From contig OZ034972.1 in NCBI GenBank assembly GCA_964030785.1, positions 49,791,538-49,855,537 on the forward strand: a stretch of 64,000 nt of DNA, given 5' to 3'. Positions 1-12,300 of the stretch are shown piece by piece. Each line of letters starts with the position of its first letter. Position 1 is the stretch's first letter. Position numbers and translations under genes: made by a program. This stretch comes from Siderastrea siderea. Lineage: Eukaryota > Cnidaria > Anthozoa > Scleractinia > Rhizangiidae. Below the pieces are notes generated by a model, which worked only from the letters and a program-made list of their open reading frames with translations, had not been told where the DNA came from and ran no database searches.

Positions 1-494
1 CCGTTGTGTAACACTTAATTCCGCCACGAAAGCTGGGATATGACGTGAAAGCTAAAGTAATTGGAGATAATTTCATCAAATCAGGTCACTTTGATACGCG
101 AAACATTAACATTATATCAGCCAGTAGTCACGCGACATATTTTAACACGCACGTGACATTACTCAGTCACGCGATGTATCTCGGTCACGCAATGTCAATC
201 TCTTGTTTGTAGCAAAATCAACTTTGAAAAAAAGTGTCTCTAGCTAAAAGGAAGAGGATACTGGATCACTGTTTTGCTATTTTAATACTTAAGTTCAGAA
301 GAAGAACGTTGCACTTCAGAGAGACGTGTGAGCTGTAGATTATCCCGTGATGTGATGACGTCAATGACCTGGAATTAATCCCTAGCTTGGAAGTCAGTGC
401 ACATTGGGCAATGTCGTAACGTCATTAGATTACAACACGGGACAAAAATTACTGCAAAACCGACTCAAGAGCGAAGGAAACAGTATTAAGAATC
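1..494. other. Upstream region of the first cysteine-rich gene
   Basis: No coding signal, RNA gene or clear repeat was recognised. It precedes the ATG at 495 and presumably holds the promoter and 5' UTR. Its last ~60 bases resemble only weakly the conserved leader found before the paralogues at 32033, 43995 and 51025, so this copy looks older than the right-hand cluster. Confidence 0.4.
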
Positions 495-1358
495 ATGGTT
501 GTAGTTTCTGCACTTACCCATTTTTTCCCTTCTGCTAAATTCGTCGCTATGTCTGTCACGGTTGCTTCACTGTTGCAAGTTGCCATGAGCGGCGATAGCT
601 GGTGTACGGCGCGGTCTTGTGGCGATAATCAAGTCTGTTGTGGATATGGTGGCTGCATTACGGCATCAAGCTGCCTCGGACGATATTGCTCTTCTGATTC
701 GGATTGTTCCAAAGGACAAAGTTGCTGCAGCAGTAAATGTACGAACACGTCAAGTTGCCGAGGTCAGTCGTGTAACTACGATTCTGATTGTTCCAGCGGT
801 CAAAGTTGCTACAGTAATGAATGCGAAGACAGTCCTGATTGTGTTGGCTATTCCTGCTTCAGTGCCTCGGATTGCGATAGTTCATTTTGCTGTTACGGAA
901 CCTGCTCAAAGGCTGATTGTTATAGTGATACTCCTACAATCTCTGTTAAGTATAATGACAACACGACATTCATTGTAAGCACAGTTGTTGGCTCATTCGC
1001 CTTTGGTTTCCTCGTCACCCTTTTCATCTATATTTGCCGCCGTCAGAGACCTGCAGCTGTGCGAGTCGCAGCTCAGAGAGTTTCACCTACATACTCAAGC
1101 GCTGAAGAATACCCAGCACAAATCAATCCACCCTACCCTGGTCAGGTTCCACCGTCATACCAACAAGGCTATCCATACCATCCTCCACCGTATGAGGAAC
1201 ATCAGAAGACTAAACCTGCAGCACACACGTACAGCGCTGGAGCAACAGTAGCAAGTGAGCAACCTCCCCCTTACAGTGATGTACTACAGGAAAGTTCCGG
1301 GGGAGTACGCTCTCAAAACACTTACGGTGCCATCCCAAATCCATCTCTGCCTGTTTGA
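495..1358 (+). CDS. Cysteine-rich single-pass membrane protein with PPxY tail (287 aa)
   Basis: Intact intronless ORF. A hydrophobic N-terminus (about residues 1-32) fits a signal peptide. Residues 36-142 hold four repeats of about 27 aa with the pattern C-x5-C-x5-CC-x3-C-x5-C; the third has Tyr in place of the second Cys of the CC pair. Residues 157-180 form a transmembrane helix followed by a CRRQR stop-transfer. The tail is Pro/Tyr-rich with three PPxY motifs (219-222, 230-233, 257-260), known ligands of WW domains such as those in NEDD4-type ubiquitin ligases. The start at 495 aligns with the starts of the paralogues. By layout it resembles Shisa-like/CYYR1/WBP1-type membrane adaptors, but homology is not shown here. 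Function is unknown; a surface adaptor linking a disulfide-rich ectodomain to a WW-domain partner is inference. It is the only family member in the window with all parts intact. It converges on PLA2G6. Confidence 0.8.
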   Translation: MVVVSALTHFFPSAKFVAMSVTVASLLQVAMSGDSWCTARSCGDNQVCCGYGGCITASSCLGRYCSSDSDCSKGQSCCSSKCTNTSSCRGQSCNYDSDCSSGQSCYSNECEDSPDCVGYSCFSASDCDSSFCCYGTCSKADCYSDTPTISVKYNDNTTFIVSTVVGSFAFGFLVTLFIYICRRQRPAAVRVAAQRVSPTYSSAEEYPAQINPPYPGQVPPSYQQGYPYHPPPYEEHQKTKPAAHTYSAGATVASEQPPPYSDVLQESSGGVRSQNTYGAIPNPSLPV

Positions 1359-3136
1359 CATTGGCGGGAAATTTTCATTCGCCTCAAGAATTTAAGAATT
1401 AACATTTCAAAATGTTAAGTCATCTTTTTATTATGTGGTTCAATTCAATTCATTTCTTTCTGTGATAAAGTTCATCGTGTGGGTAACAGTGACCTAAAAC
1501 CGATTAGTAGAGCTAAGTAGATTACATATCTCGAAGTTTGTTTGTTTATGGTTCTAGATGGGTATCAACTCCAATTCATTAAAATCCGTATTTATACAAC
1601 TCTAAAGAAACACGGAATTTAAAAAACAAAATAGAAATAGTTTTCTACGGACGATTTAAAAATATATAGAAAAAATCCTCCAAGATTCCAAAGAATGATA
1701 GAAACAGCCGTAGACGTTTGTGAAAACTGTATAGTCTATGGAACCCAATGTTGCCCTAAATTTACAAAATCTGGACCGCTATACAATAATCTGTACTATC
1801 CGGTTTACCACTTAAGAAGAGCAACAATTAATTTAGACTTTGAAACCATAAACATTCGCCCTTGTGAACAGTTGACTTTATTTTTCACCAGCGTATTATC
1901 ATTGTCTTTCGAATTATTTATAGTTAGTGTAACACTGTTACTTACAAGCCTTGAAATAAAATAGAGAGCTTTTGCGTATACTGACCATCCATATATTTCT
2001 GAGAAATATCTTTTTTAAAGACGATATACTTCTGCTTTCTACATTTCTATATGAAGTTACAAGAAGTTGGGGGACGACAGAAAATTCCCACTACTAACTC
2101 CATTGAATAACAGGTTTCTAAATACGCTAGAAAACTATCTAGTACTGAGAGATAACATTCAGCCAGTCAGCTTTTTAAAAACAAGGCAATATCCTGATAT
2201 TAGTTATCATTTTAGTCGTTAAAATGATGTCGAGACAAAATTCGACTAGTGCTTATCCAACTTTTGAAAGGTGACTAAAAACTATTCAGAAAATGTTTTA
2301 GAACTTCTAAGATGTTTGTATGGATGGGGGAAAAAGCAGTTCGACTTATCCCCGAATTTCATCGTAGAGGCTGCATTTGTCTAGTTTCGCACGCAGATCT
2401 GTCTTGTTCTTATTCGGTATCAGATTAGTATTTTTCGACCTATCACAGTCGTAAAGACGAAGTGCTGAACTATACTAAATCATGACAATACTTGTTGCTT
2501 GCAACTTCTCTAAGGAGCCTGTGAAAAGGCTCTCTCTTTTGGGAAACGGGTCAAAAACAAAGGAAGGAGTGCAGAAAGAAGCTCCGGCTTGCTGATTTTT
2601 CATGCGCCCTAAAACCCAGCAAAGCTAGCAATACACTAGGCAACTTTATACGCTCGTTGCGGCCAATTTTGAACGCCATCGAAACTGCTGCAACGAGCGA
2701 TCAAAAATCGCCTAGTGTGTTGCTGGCCTACGGAGCCTGTTCACAGGCTCACGCCAAACATAGGTCACCGCGGGCTCATCTGATAATTGGATAACTGTAC
2801 ACGTTTCTTAGTGTCCATATCCCTCTATCCTTTAGATGCTGACAAAAGCGACCATGTACATGTATGTAGTATATAACTGACATTTTTCTCTTAAATATTT
2901 ATATACGATACACTTATAGTCTTGTAACTTAAAACGATCAATTTCTTGCAGTTTAAATAAAGCTTTTTATTTTAATTTCAATTTATTTCCCAAAGGAAGG
3001 AATGCTCTATAGATTTCAGGCGACTGACCACACTTAAGGATTTTATCCACAAACGTCAATTTCACAACCACACTACATGATTAAAAGTGTGAGCCTCGGA
3101 GGGGTAGTGATGTTTGCCGCAGCGCACTGAAGAAGT
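1359..3136. other. Convergent intergenic spacer
   Basis: AT-rich spacer between the 3' ends of the first gene and PLA2G6. A possible + strand AATAAA lies near 1953-1958. Minus-strand poly(A) signals (read as TTTATT on +) for PLA2G6 lie at about 2966-2971 and 2982-2987. The short ORF at 1695-1964 has no recognisable domain. A small inverted repeat sits at 2625-2724. Confidence 0.5.
2625..2724. repeat. Short inverted repeat (MITE-like)
   Basis: AGCAATACACTAGGCAA near 2627 pairs with its near-exact complement near 2710, and CGCTCGTTGC near 2651 pairs with GCAACGAGCG near 2690. The arms are imperfect and enclose about 30 bp. No target duplication was identified. Confidence 0.45.
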
Positions 3137-3352
3137 TCAAAATGTCAGCTTTTTAGCTAGTTCAGTGAATTCTTTGAAGTTTTGCAAAACGTAAACTCGA
3201 GTCTCCCAGAGCATTTTGACGAGAATGCGATCATCAGTTTCATCGAGGCCGACATCAGACGACATCGGAGAACTGAAGCGATAATAAGGCACTCCCAGCA
3301 TTTGACACCAGGCCCTCGCACGTTCAACAACCGGGCCGTGAGTAGCAGTAGC
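3137..3352 (-). CDS. PLA2G6: PLA2G6 terminal coding exon 11 (residues 729-799)
   Basis: Acceptor attcccag at 3353 onward; stop TGA at 3139-3137. It encodes [18 protein letters not shown] and the C-terminal helix, close to the family C-terminus. Confidence 0.94.
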   Translation of the reverse strand, partial: ATATHGPVVERARAWCQMLGVPYYRFSSPMSSDVGLDETDDRILVKMLWETRVYVLQNFKEFTELAKKLTF

Positions 3353-6300
3353 CTGGGAATAGAGAACAAATGAAATTGACAAATGACGCTTTACCCAGAA
3401 GTATCATCCACATGCAATGTACAATACTAGTATGTAGAATTTATTTAAAATGAATTCTACATCATCTACATAGGAATTCTTTTGAAGATTTTTTACAAAA
3501 AAAAACTTTTTTCATGATTCACATTTGGTGGTGTTTTACTCCCTTTCACTCCACCTTGGTAAAATGTGGTCACTTTCCAAATAACAACTGGAGCGGCCTT
3601 TTGAAGACATGGAAATGCAGCCATAAAATACGTAAAAACGTAAAAACCTTAAAATACACGACTAACCTGATCAACCAGCAATTCTCCTAACGCACGGGCA
3701 CCCATGAGGACGTTAGTCGCGTCCCAGATTGACTCGGGTTTGAACACATCAAAAGATTGGACGTGCGCCGGGGGTGGGACACCCGTCCCGAGGGATACAA
3801 CCAGACCGAATGGACAGGCTCGGTCACCTCGAACGCAGCTGTTGTATTTATGAATGTCTGTCAATACATCTAGGGTCGGATTGTTAGCGATCAGTCCTCC
3901 GTCGAGGAATGGGCCCATGGCACGGAAGAAGGATGGAGCGGCGCCTGTGCCTCTAGCAGCACGCCAGACAAGCTGGTCTGAAACACAATAAAACACAGTT
4001 ATTGTTCCTGTTCATTTTAATTTTTCTGTGTCTAGGTGTACTGCTGTTTTTGTTCACAGTCAACTTACCATGCTATCATTATTAGCGATATAGTTTTTAG
4101 ATATTATAATTATAATTATTAGTATTATTAAATTTTATAATTATTATTATTATTTTTAGATTTTAGATATTATAAATTTTAAATTTTAAATTTTGTAAAT
4201 TTGTATCATAGAATGTAGAATACGCAATTCAGCTCCATGAGCTGCAAAATATTTTAATAAAGTACCTACCTACCTACCTACCTACCTAGAACGGACACGC
4301 CTATAGAAAGTTCTGAAGTCAACAGAGCTGTCCGTCTTAGAAGGAAATGAAATATAACACTGATGACTGAAGTAAAGCAGGGACCAACTCCAAATACTCG
4401 CCTTATAATAGAAATATCCTTTATTTTGCCTTCACTGTCGCATTTAATGGAAATTTGTTTATTTCGCCTACACCGTCACGCGGGCACTAAAGAACAAAAG
4501 CAACCAACTCCAAATGTCCTCGTTTTGACAAAAGGATGCCCGTCTTAGCTTAAAGGAAGACACAATAAAGGATTGAAATGGTGCAGTCAGTTATGAAACC
4601 TTTCCACGCCACTCAATGTACTTCTTACCTGAAGGTTTTGGCGGGGGTGTAAATGGCGACTTTGGGTCCGTAGCATCACAATGATCATCGGGCACATCAA
4701 AGTTCCGAAAGAAATGCAAACTAGCTGGGCGGCGATCAGCGAGAACTCCTGTAACCAGGACCCTAAAATAAAAAACGCATAAGCTCTTCTTTGGAGTCTT
4801 AATATTTATGACGAAGAATTTAAGTGTTTAAATCAATGTTTATCTGTTTGTGTGCACTTGCAAAAGTTGTTACAGAAGCAAATTTTGCCCCTGAGAATAA
4901 GAAAATGTTTCTAAAGAAACTTTGCAACAAACTGTGTGAAACAGGCTACCAGCAAACAGCTACGGGAACCTAATGAAATGATCAGAGGGTAACCATGCAC
5001 GGGGGGGGGGGGGGGGGGGGTAGTAATCCTCCATGTCCGGTTACTTAAGGCAACGTTAAAGTGCTGACTGCGCCGAACCGTTGCCATTTACACAAAGACT
5101 TCGATAAGTTTTTAACACCTTTTTAACATTTTTTGACAACTTTTCATGGCTTTCATGTTAACTGGCCAATTAGAATGACGATCTATTAGAGGTGTTTTGG
5201 GCATCTCAATACCGAAACTTTTGAAAACGCAATAATGTGTACGGCCAGGTACGGCGCCTTATCCTGATTCTAAGAATGTCCGAGATCAAAGTAGAGCGAG
5301 CTACTTCGGATCATCTGAGAAACAGCTGGCTTTTATTGACCAGGGGCTGGATTCACGAAGCCCTCTGCTCCTAAGATAAGATGTGTCCTACGTATTGTTG
5401 GAAGCCTATTGTTACGAAACAACACTTAGGATTCATCCGGACTTAGGACAGTTTTGCGTGAATCCTGCCCCAGGCGACTTAACAACCATAAAGCGTGTAA
5501 GCGGTATATACTCTCTTGTTCTTACCTTGGGTGTAACACCGATGTCATCTTGATACTTTCTCCAAATTCTTGCTTGAGGAATTTCTCCAGTGGCTCCGAG
5601 TCATATGGCCGCTGACCCTTGAACACCAAGTCTTTCATTCTGAAGTAGAGACCCTGACAATACCGCGCGGATTTCCCTGAAAAAATACATCGTGCAATTC
5701 CGGTAGAAACCACCAGGTTTTTTCGACTCGGGAGAACGTTTTGTAATGGGATTAAAAAGACATTTTTTACATAGATTACATGAAACACTGGCATGTAAGC
5801 TTAACTACAGGCAGCTCAGGGATAGTCGAGGAACATAAACAAGCGAGCGAGCGCGAAAATCGCCTGCCGCGTTGAAACGTGACGCGCGTAACGAGCCACC
5901 AGTTTAGTGAGCGCGTCACGTTTCAACGCGGCAGGCGATTCAACGCTTGTTCATTTTCCTCGACTATCGCTGAGCGGAAAGACACTGCTCGTAGTCTACA
6001 CGTAACCTTATAACCGGAGCTCAAACTACTTAGAAACGCGTTTGCACACTCTGTTCATAGAAAATACATAAATGTTAGCCTAACGGGAAATGTAAAGGCG
6101 ATAACCGCATCCACGTTTTATATATATATATACATATATATATACAAAAATGTTATTTCCGAAATTTAATTAGACTGTATTTCCAACATGATTTTTTTAG
6201 GTCTGCTGCAAGAGAGGAAGTTCCTTTTTAGGAACCCGCGGCTGGCATGTTAGGTTTCCGTTAAAAGGATTAGCATCATTCAACATTGTCGAAAACAACT

Positions 6301-9300
6301 GTCGTACGATGTTCAACGAGGTGGTTAAACGAATTTAACAATCTTGTTTACCTCGAGAAAAAGAGAAAACTTGAATGAACATCATTCGACGGGGTGGTCA
6401 AATGTGCTTAACTTGTTGAATTCAACAATGTTGAACGGCGTTGAATGGAAATGTTAAAACCGCAAAGGCCAGGGTTCGAGTCCCGGTCAAGCCTGAATTT
6501 TTTCAGGTTTGTTTTTTCAACTGCTTTTTAAAGTTAAAAACATTTTAACTGCAAGGATCACATTCATCACCTCATTTGTTACATCTGCAGTTCACATGAT
6601 TTATTTCATATATATCCATCTTTAGTGTTGAAACCGTTTGGCTGCAAGAGTGGAAGTTTCTTTTCGTGACTACCCTGACATGTAAAATGTAAATGTAAAT
6701 TGATGATTATAGTGGTCAGCACGCTTAGCTATTTTCGGTACTGCCTTATAGAGACCAGCTAATTTTCAGGCGTGCCACTCAAACAACTAAAACAAATAAT
6801 GCAAATGAAACATAACATGATTAAGAATCCCAACTGGCGGGAGGCAAACTAGTTGGCTATTTACAAGCGTAACCGAAGGGTTTATAACTCGGGACTGCCG
6901 AGTTAAAAACTGAAACAAATCCAAGAAGTGCTCAGAGTGGGATTCGAACCCAGGACCAACGGACTCGAAGTCCAACACCCTAACCACTCGACCACGCTGC
7001 CTCCCTCCCTCCCTCCCTCCCTCCCATGTTACTCACCATGTGTAATAGCCAGGGCCAATATACCACCAGTGCTCGTCCCCGCAATCCAGTCAAACAGTCG
7101 TACGATTGGCTGCTTGGTGAACTCCTCCAACGCCAGCAGAAGCTGTATAAGAATGAGTCCTCTGATGCCGCCTCCATCCATGGTCAGAATAGCTTCCTTT
7201 TTGTGCCGCGATTTGAAGATTGATTCCGTGTGGGACCCCTCCCTTCGTGTCCCAGAATCCACCGAGTCCAGTCCAGAGCTTGACTGAAGCAGTCCTGAGG
7301 ACACTAAACCTGCCGCAAGCGCGATGATGTCCTTGTAACCTGACAAACTAGGAGCTGCACTGACACTTGTGCCGCCTTTGTTTGAGATAAAAGGAAATAA
7401 CTAACGTGAGTATAAGCACTGGTTAAGGGATCAGCATTACTAATAGCACCGGAATCGAACGTCTCATCAATCGAGAGGAACGTTTGTTTTACTTTCTTTC
7501 GCGCCTTGATCCATTTGCGTGTCAAGAGAAACGACGTAAAGTTTGTTTTCTGTTGCGCGTTGATCCATTTGTAAGTGTTTTTAAAGGCAGACTCTAGCTC
7601 GTGCGTATTGAGTTATTTTATCAAGATTGTTCAATTTTCGACTAGGTTTGGAAATAGAACACAATTGAACCCAGCCAATCGATTGAGTTAGATTAATTAC
7701 CGAACGGTTCGATTGACCAGTGACCCGCTTACCACTAGAAAACCCTAAAGGTTAAAATGAGTGTTTTGGTAGCACTGTTTCTCAGTAGACTACATATACG
7801 AGCAGTAAACTATTTTCACTGATCTCACCAGCACTTCTTACAATGAGAATGGGAAACCTAGCAGATGCTCTCAGCACCAATGGGGGAAGAATACGGCGAG
7901 GAGGATCGGAGAAACCGTCGAGAGAGATCGCAGGAAGGTTGAGTACAAATGAGACCACAAAAAAAGAAAGGAATGGTTTCACTAAAAGCGCTGTTACACG
8001 AGGCGATAATTTTCTGCACCTTGCAACGCAACAGCGTTGCGAAACCAGTTGCAGACGAAATTGCGCGTGTAACACCCCCTCTTCCCGACACGTCTTGCAA
8101 TGAAAAATTCCACTGAGTTGGAAAAGTAGACTAGGCTTCTACTTTTCGCAACGTTGCGAAATAAGTTGCAGCGTGTAACATGTATTCTGCAACTTGCCTC
8201 GCAATTCTCTTGCCATCTGTTAAGTTTAGTTGAGAGTTGCAGGAATAATTGCATCGTGTAACAGCGCTTTAACTGCCAGGATACTAATCCATGGGTGTGT
8301 GAAAAAGGAGAGCGAATGTAAAATGGATTCTTACATACGCTGTAGTGAGACCGCTGACAATAGTCCCTGCTTCCACTTAAGTTTAGTCGAGCGAGAAGAA
8401 CATGCGGGCACGTACAAAAGTAGACGTGACAGACGCGGAAGTCGACTAACGCGCGCATTCCCCATGCTTTTCTCGCTCGACTAAATTTGAGTGGAAGTAG
8501 CGACTGCTTGTATCCTAATTTCTCACTGTATTCGGTTTCAAATGTCTAGCAATGCAGTAAAAAAGGCGTGAAACCTTCTTATAACTAAGGAACAGATTTA
8601 TGATACTGCTTTCAAAAATCTGTACATGTATGAATAAAACGTTTTTACGTTATTTATTACCAATGACCATTTCTTCTTGGAAGGATTTACTGCACTCCAG
8701 TGTACATCTATTCTTGCTTTGATCACAAGCTGCTGCACCAACAAATCCAAGAGCCCGCACAACATCACGCCAGCAGTGTTGTTTAATTAAGGTAGCCAAG
8801 TGCCGCGGTGTTTCTTGTCTCTTGTTAGTTATATTTACGTCAGCACCAAATATAATAAGTGCACGAACAATGTCTGGGTCATCAACCTACAGATGACAAT
8901 TGTTAACAGATATATCATATACACCTGATTGTTAAAACGTTGTCGGGTGCAAAGTATAAACCATGAACGATGCGACACGATGGAATTCTGGGAAGATAGC
9001 ACTGACAAGCTTGCTACTCAGTTCCATATACTGATATCCAAGATATTTTCATTGTTAAGACGGTTTTGGACTAGATTTGGGTATCCTGTGTCAATATCAT
9101 TTCAACTGTGCCTGAGAAAAGAAGCAAGTTTTCCCGCTTCCCAGGAAACCATTGGGTCGTATCATTCATAGTATATGCTGTTTACACGACAACGTTTTTT
9201 CAATTAGGTGTATACAATATAGACCCGGTACAAAAACAGTGGAACCCGTTAACACGATCAGGTCAGAATAAGAATGGGCGAGTAAACGGAAACAGTTCAA

Positions 9301-12300
9301 TTATGATAACCTACTAAAATGAAGGAGAAACAAGAAGGAACACAACAGAGGAAGGAGGCATCGAATTTAGAAGACAACAAGCCCTTGTAACTAGCCACCA
9401 ACTACAGTTTGGACTTTGTCGTTGTCAATTTTTCTTTGTTATTGTCATTTAAGCCACTAGTCATTTCGAGCGGTCGTACTAAAGCGGTGGGGGGGAGGTA
9501 TAACTAGAGGACAACATTGATTAACGCTCATTGCCTGGGACAAAGGGCATTTTTCGTGATCATACAAGAGAGGGCATGATTACTCACTACGAGGCCCTGT
9601 TAGGGTTATAGGATTACGGATTATTAGGGGTTTTTAGAGAAGGGATACGGATTATTGGCCACTAAATTTAAAGATTACGGATTATTTATGTTGCGTTTTA
9701 AAATTATGGATTATTGTCAGTCATTATTGCATTGATTACTTTTACATAAAAGGGTATTAAAAGGTCATAAAAGTAGTAAAAGGAAGGACACACATTTATC
9801 TCCACTGAGGTCTCATGGTCAAAATTCGAAGCCAAAGGCTAATCTTAATCCCGCTGAACGTGAAGCACTTAAAGCACTAAAACGTGACACCAACGTTAAC
9901 CTTACAAAGGCTGACAAAAGGAACTACAACTGTAGTTTAAAACATTTAGGGTAAATTAAAGAAGGTCAAGCTCAGGTAGATAACAGAGAACACTACAGAC
10001 CACTTGTGAATCCTACGGTAGAGGAAACAGTCCAAAGTGAAAGAGTTCAACAGCTTATTAGCGTACTATATCTGGGAAACCACATAGATGAAACGACCAA
10101 AACATGGCTTTGTCAAACACTAGAACCACTCCATATTCCAATATTCTACACCTAACAAAGATACACAAACCGACGCCGGTCGGGAGACCTATTGTATCAG
10201 GGAGTGACGGCCCAGTTGCAACAAAGAAACTATATTCCTCATTCGTTTATAAACTCCTTCAGCCTATAGCACAAGAACAGAAGTCATATCTGAAAGATTC
10301 AACGGACTTCATCAATTTCTTAGAAAAACGAAGGTTCCAGAAAACACAATCCCTGTTTTCATGGACGATCTAACCTTTTTTCAAATATACTACTGTAACA
10401 AGAGGAGGGAATAAACATAGTATGCAACGCATAAAAAGCCTTCCACAAAATTGAACCTCCTATCCCTACTCGACTACTGTAAAGAGCACTCAAACTTATC
10501 TGAGCGGAGAACTCCTTCCAATTTAATGGAGAAAACTACCTACAAATACATGGAACTGCCATGGACACCAAAATGGCAGTTGCTATCGCTACTATTTTCA
10601 TGGCTAAGGTAGAAACAGAGATCTTAAATCAAAGCACTTTAAAACCGCTCGTCTGGAAACGATTCAATGACATCTTCTACCTCTGCACAGTAATTTTCAA
10701 AGAGTTATTTTAACTCCTCTAGTGGAGTTAAACTAACTCCTTAAGGTGGAGTTATTTTTTTGGGAGTTATTTTAACTCCAAAAGGAGTTATTTTAACTCC
10801 GAAAAGGAGTTACTGTATTCTTTAGGGGAGTTAAGTTAACCCCTAAATTGGAGTTACGCTGGTGGGAGTTATTATAACTCCAACCTGGAGTTAAATTGTA
10901 CTCCTCTGGAGTTGAATTTAACTCTTTTTTTGGAGTTAAATTTCAGTTTAACTCTGCAAGGAGAGTTAAAATAGCTCCTTTTTCGGGGTCATTTTGGAGG
11001 AGTTAGTTCAACTCCCCTTAGGGAGTAATTTTGGAGTGATTTTAACTCTCTAACAAGGGTTAAAATAACTATATTTTGGGAGTTATTTTCGTGGACTTAT
11101 TAAACTCCTTTTAGAGAGTAATTCTGGAGTGACTTTGACGGAGTAATCGTTTTGGAGGAGTTGGGATAACTCCCTATCAGAGTCATTACTTTATTATTGT
11201 ATTTTTACTCTGCTACAAGAGGTACATCTTATTTTGGGGGGTTAGGGTTGAAGGCGGATTGCAGGGACTCGCGTATCATTTCTATGACAAACTTTGATCT
11301 CAATTTAATTATGAACGCATTTTTCGGAAATAAAGCAAAAGATATTGTGGTAATTCATCCACGTGAAATCAAACGTTTGGTAAGTTCCTGTCTGAAATGT
11401 CGTGAATTATAATATTTCAATTCAAGAGCTCGAAATCAATGCGCCTGCATTCACTGGTCAGCAGTTGTCAATATTGAGTCATGTGATCTTTGTAACATTA
11501 GAGCAGGCGCCATTTTGAAAGTGACGGTTGCTCGAAGGAAGCAAGATTCGTTTAGCTAGCATTTGTTCGTAGTTTGAGGGAAAAAAGCATCTCTTAAGTT
11601 AAAACAAAGGTGGACGATTGCATCTTTTGCATTGGATTACGTGCCAAGAACTGTTTTGGAGCCTTGCATGTGGATTTTTGGATCGAAGTGAACAAATGAA
11701 ATCGACGTTGTGAACATATTAACAACAGTGGATCAACGACTGTTTTGGCGGGTTGTTGAATTCGCAAAAGGACAAACGTAGGAAACATGGACGTTTTGCC
11801 GGTAAGCTTAAGCTTGGAACTTCAATTTACTTTCAGCCTTAAGGCTTTCCTTCCAGTTTGTCATTCAAAGGAGATGTTACTAGCTAGGAAGCTTAAGGTG
11901 AATTATACAAACGGTTAGCTGTAAAGCTGTATGCCTGCATCTTCGTGTTCAGTTCTTTTGACACTGTTTAGTTGCAATAATTGTTAGCAATATAAAGTCT
12001 GGGGATTGCCATTGAAAACTGTAGCATTTAAATGCACAGAGTTCAAAAATTCTTTAAAAATTCTTAAAAATTCTTGTTTGAAAGATATTATTGGAAGGTA
12101 AACAATCTTAAATGACCTCCATGTTTTAGCCTTTTTTTACTCGATGAAAACTAATTTACATTCCAAGAAAACGTGAATGATATCATTGTGTTTTTGTAAC
12201 AATGTTTTATAGGCTGTTGGAAACTATGTTGTTGTTGACCACATGAAAGGGCCTGCTTCTCTGCAGATGTCAAGCAGTTGAGAAAATGGATGATACCATG

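Larger units (their letters stand above)
5677..7036 (-). other. PLA2G6 intron 7
   Basis: Holds a hairpin MITE (5821-5968), a TA microsatellite at about 6118-6146, an imperfect foldback rich in GTTGAA motifs (about 6270-6450), a 5'-truncated tRNA-derived SINE (6455-6625), a tRNA-like sequence (6930-7001) and a CCTC microsatellite just before the exon 7 donor. Confidence 0.6.

Noticed and set aside
1695..1964. 89-aa ORF after the first gene
   Set aside because: No signal peptide-plus-domain pattern, AT-rich composition, no paralogue in the duplicated cluster.
6928..7287. 119-aa + strand ORF opposite PLA2G6 exon 7
   Set aside because: It runs through a tRNA-like sequence, a CCTC microsatellite and the antisense of a certain exon.
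7782..8484. Several overlapping ORFs of 80-154 aa
   Set aside because: They cross the Harbinger-type MITE and the inverted-repeat element in PLA2G6 intron 6; no domain, and overlapping in many frames.
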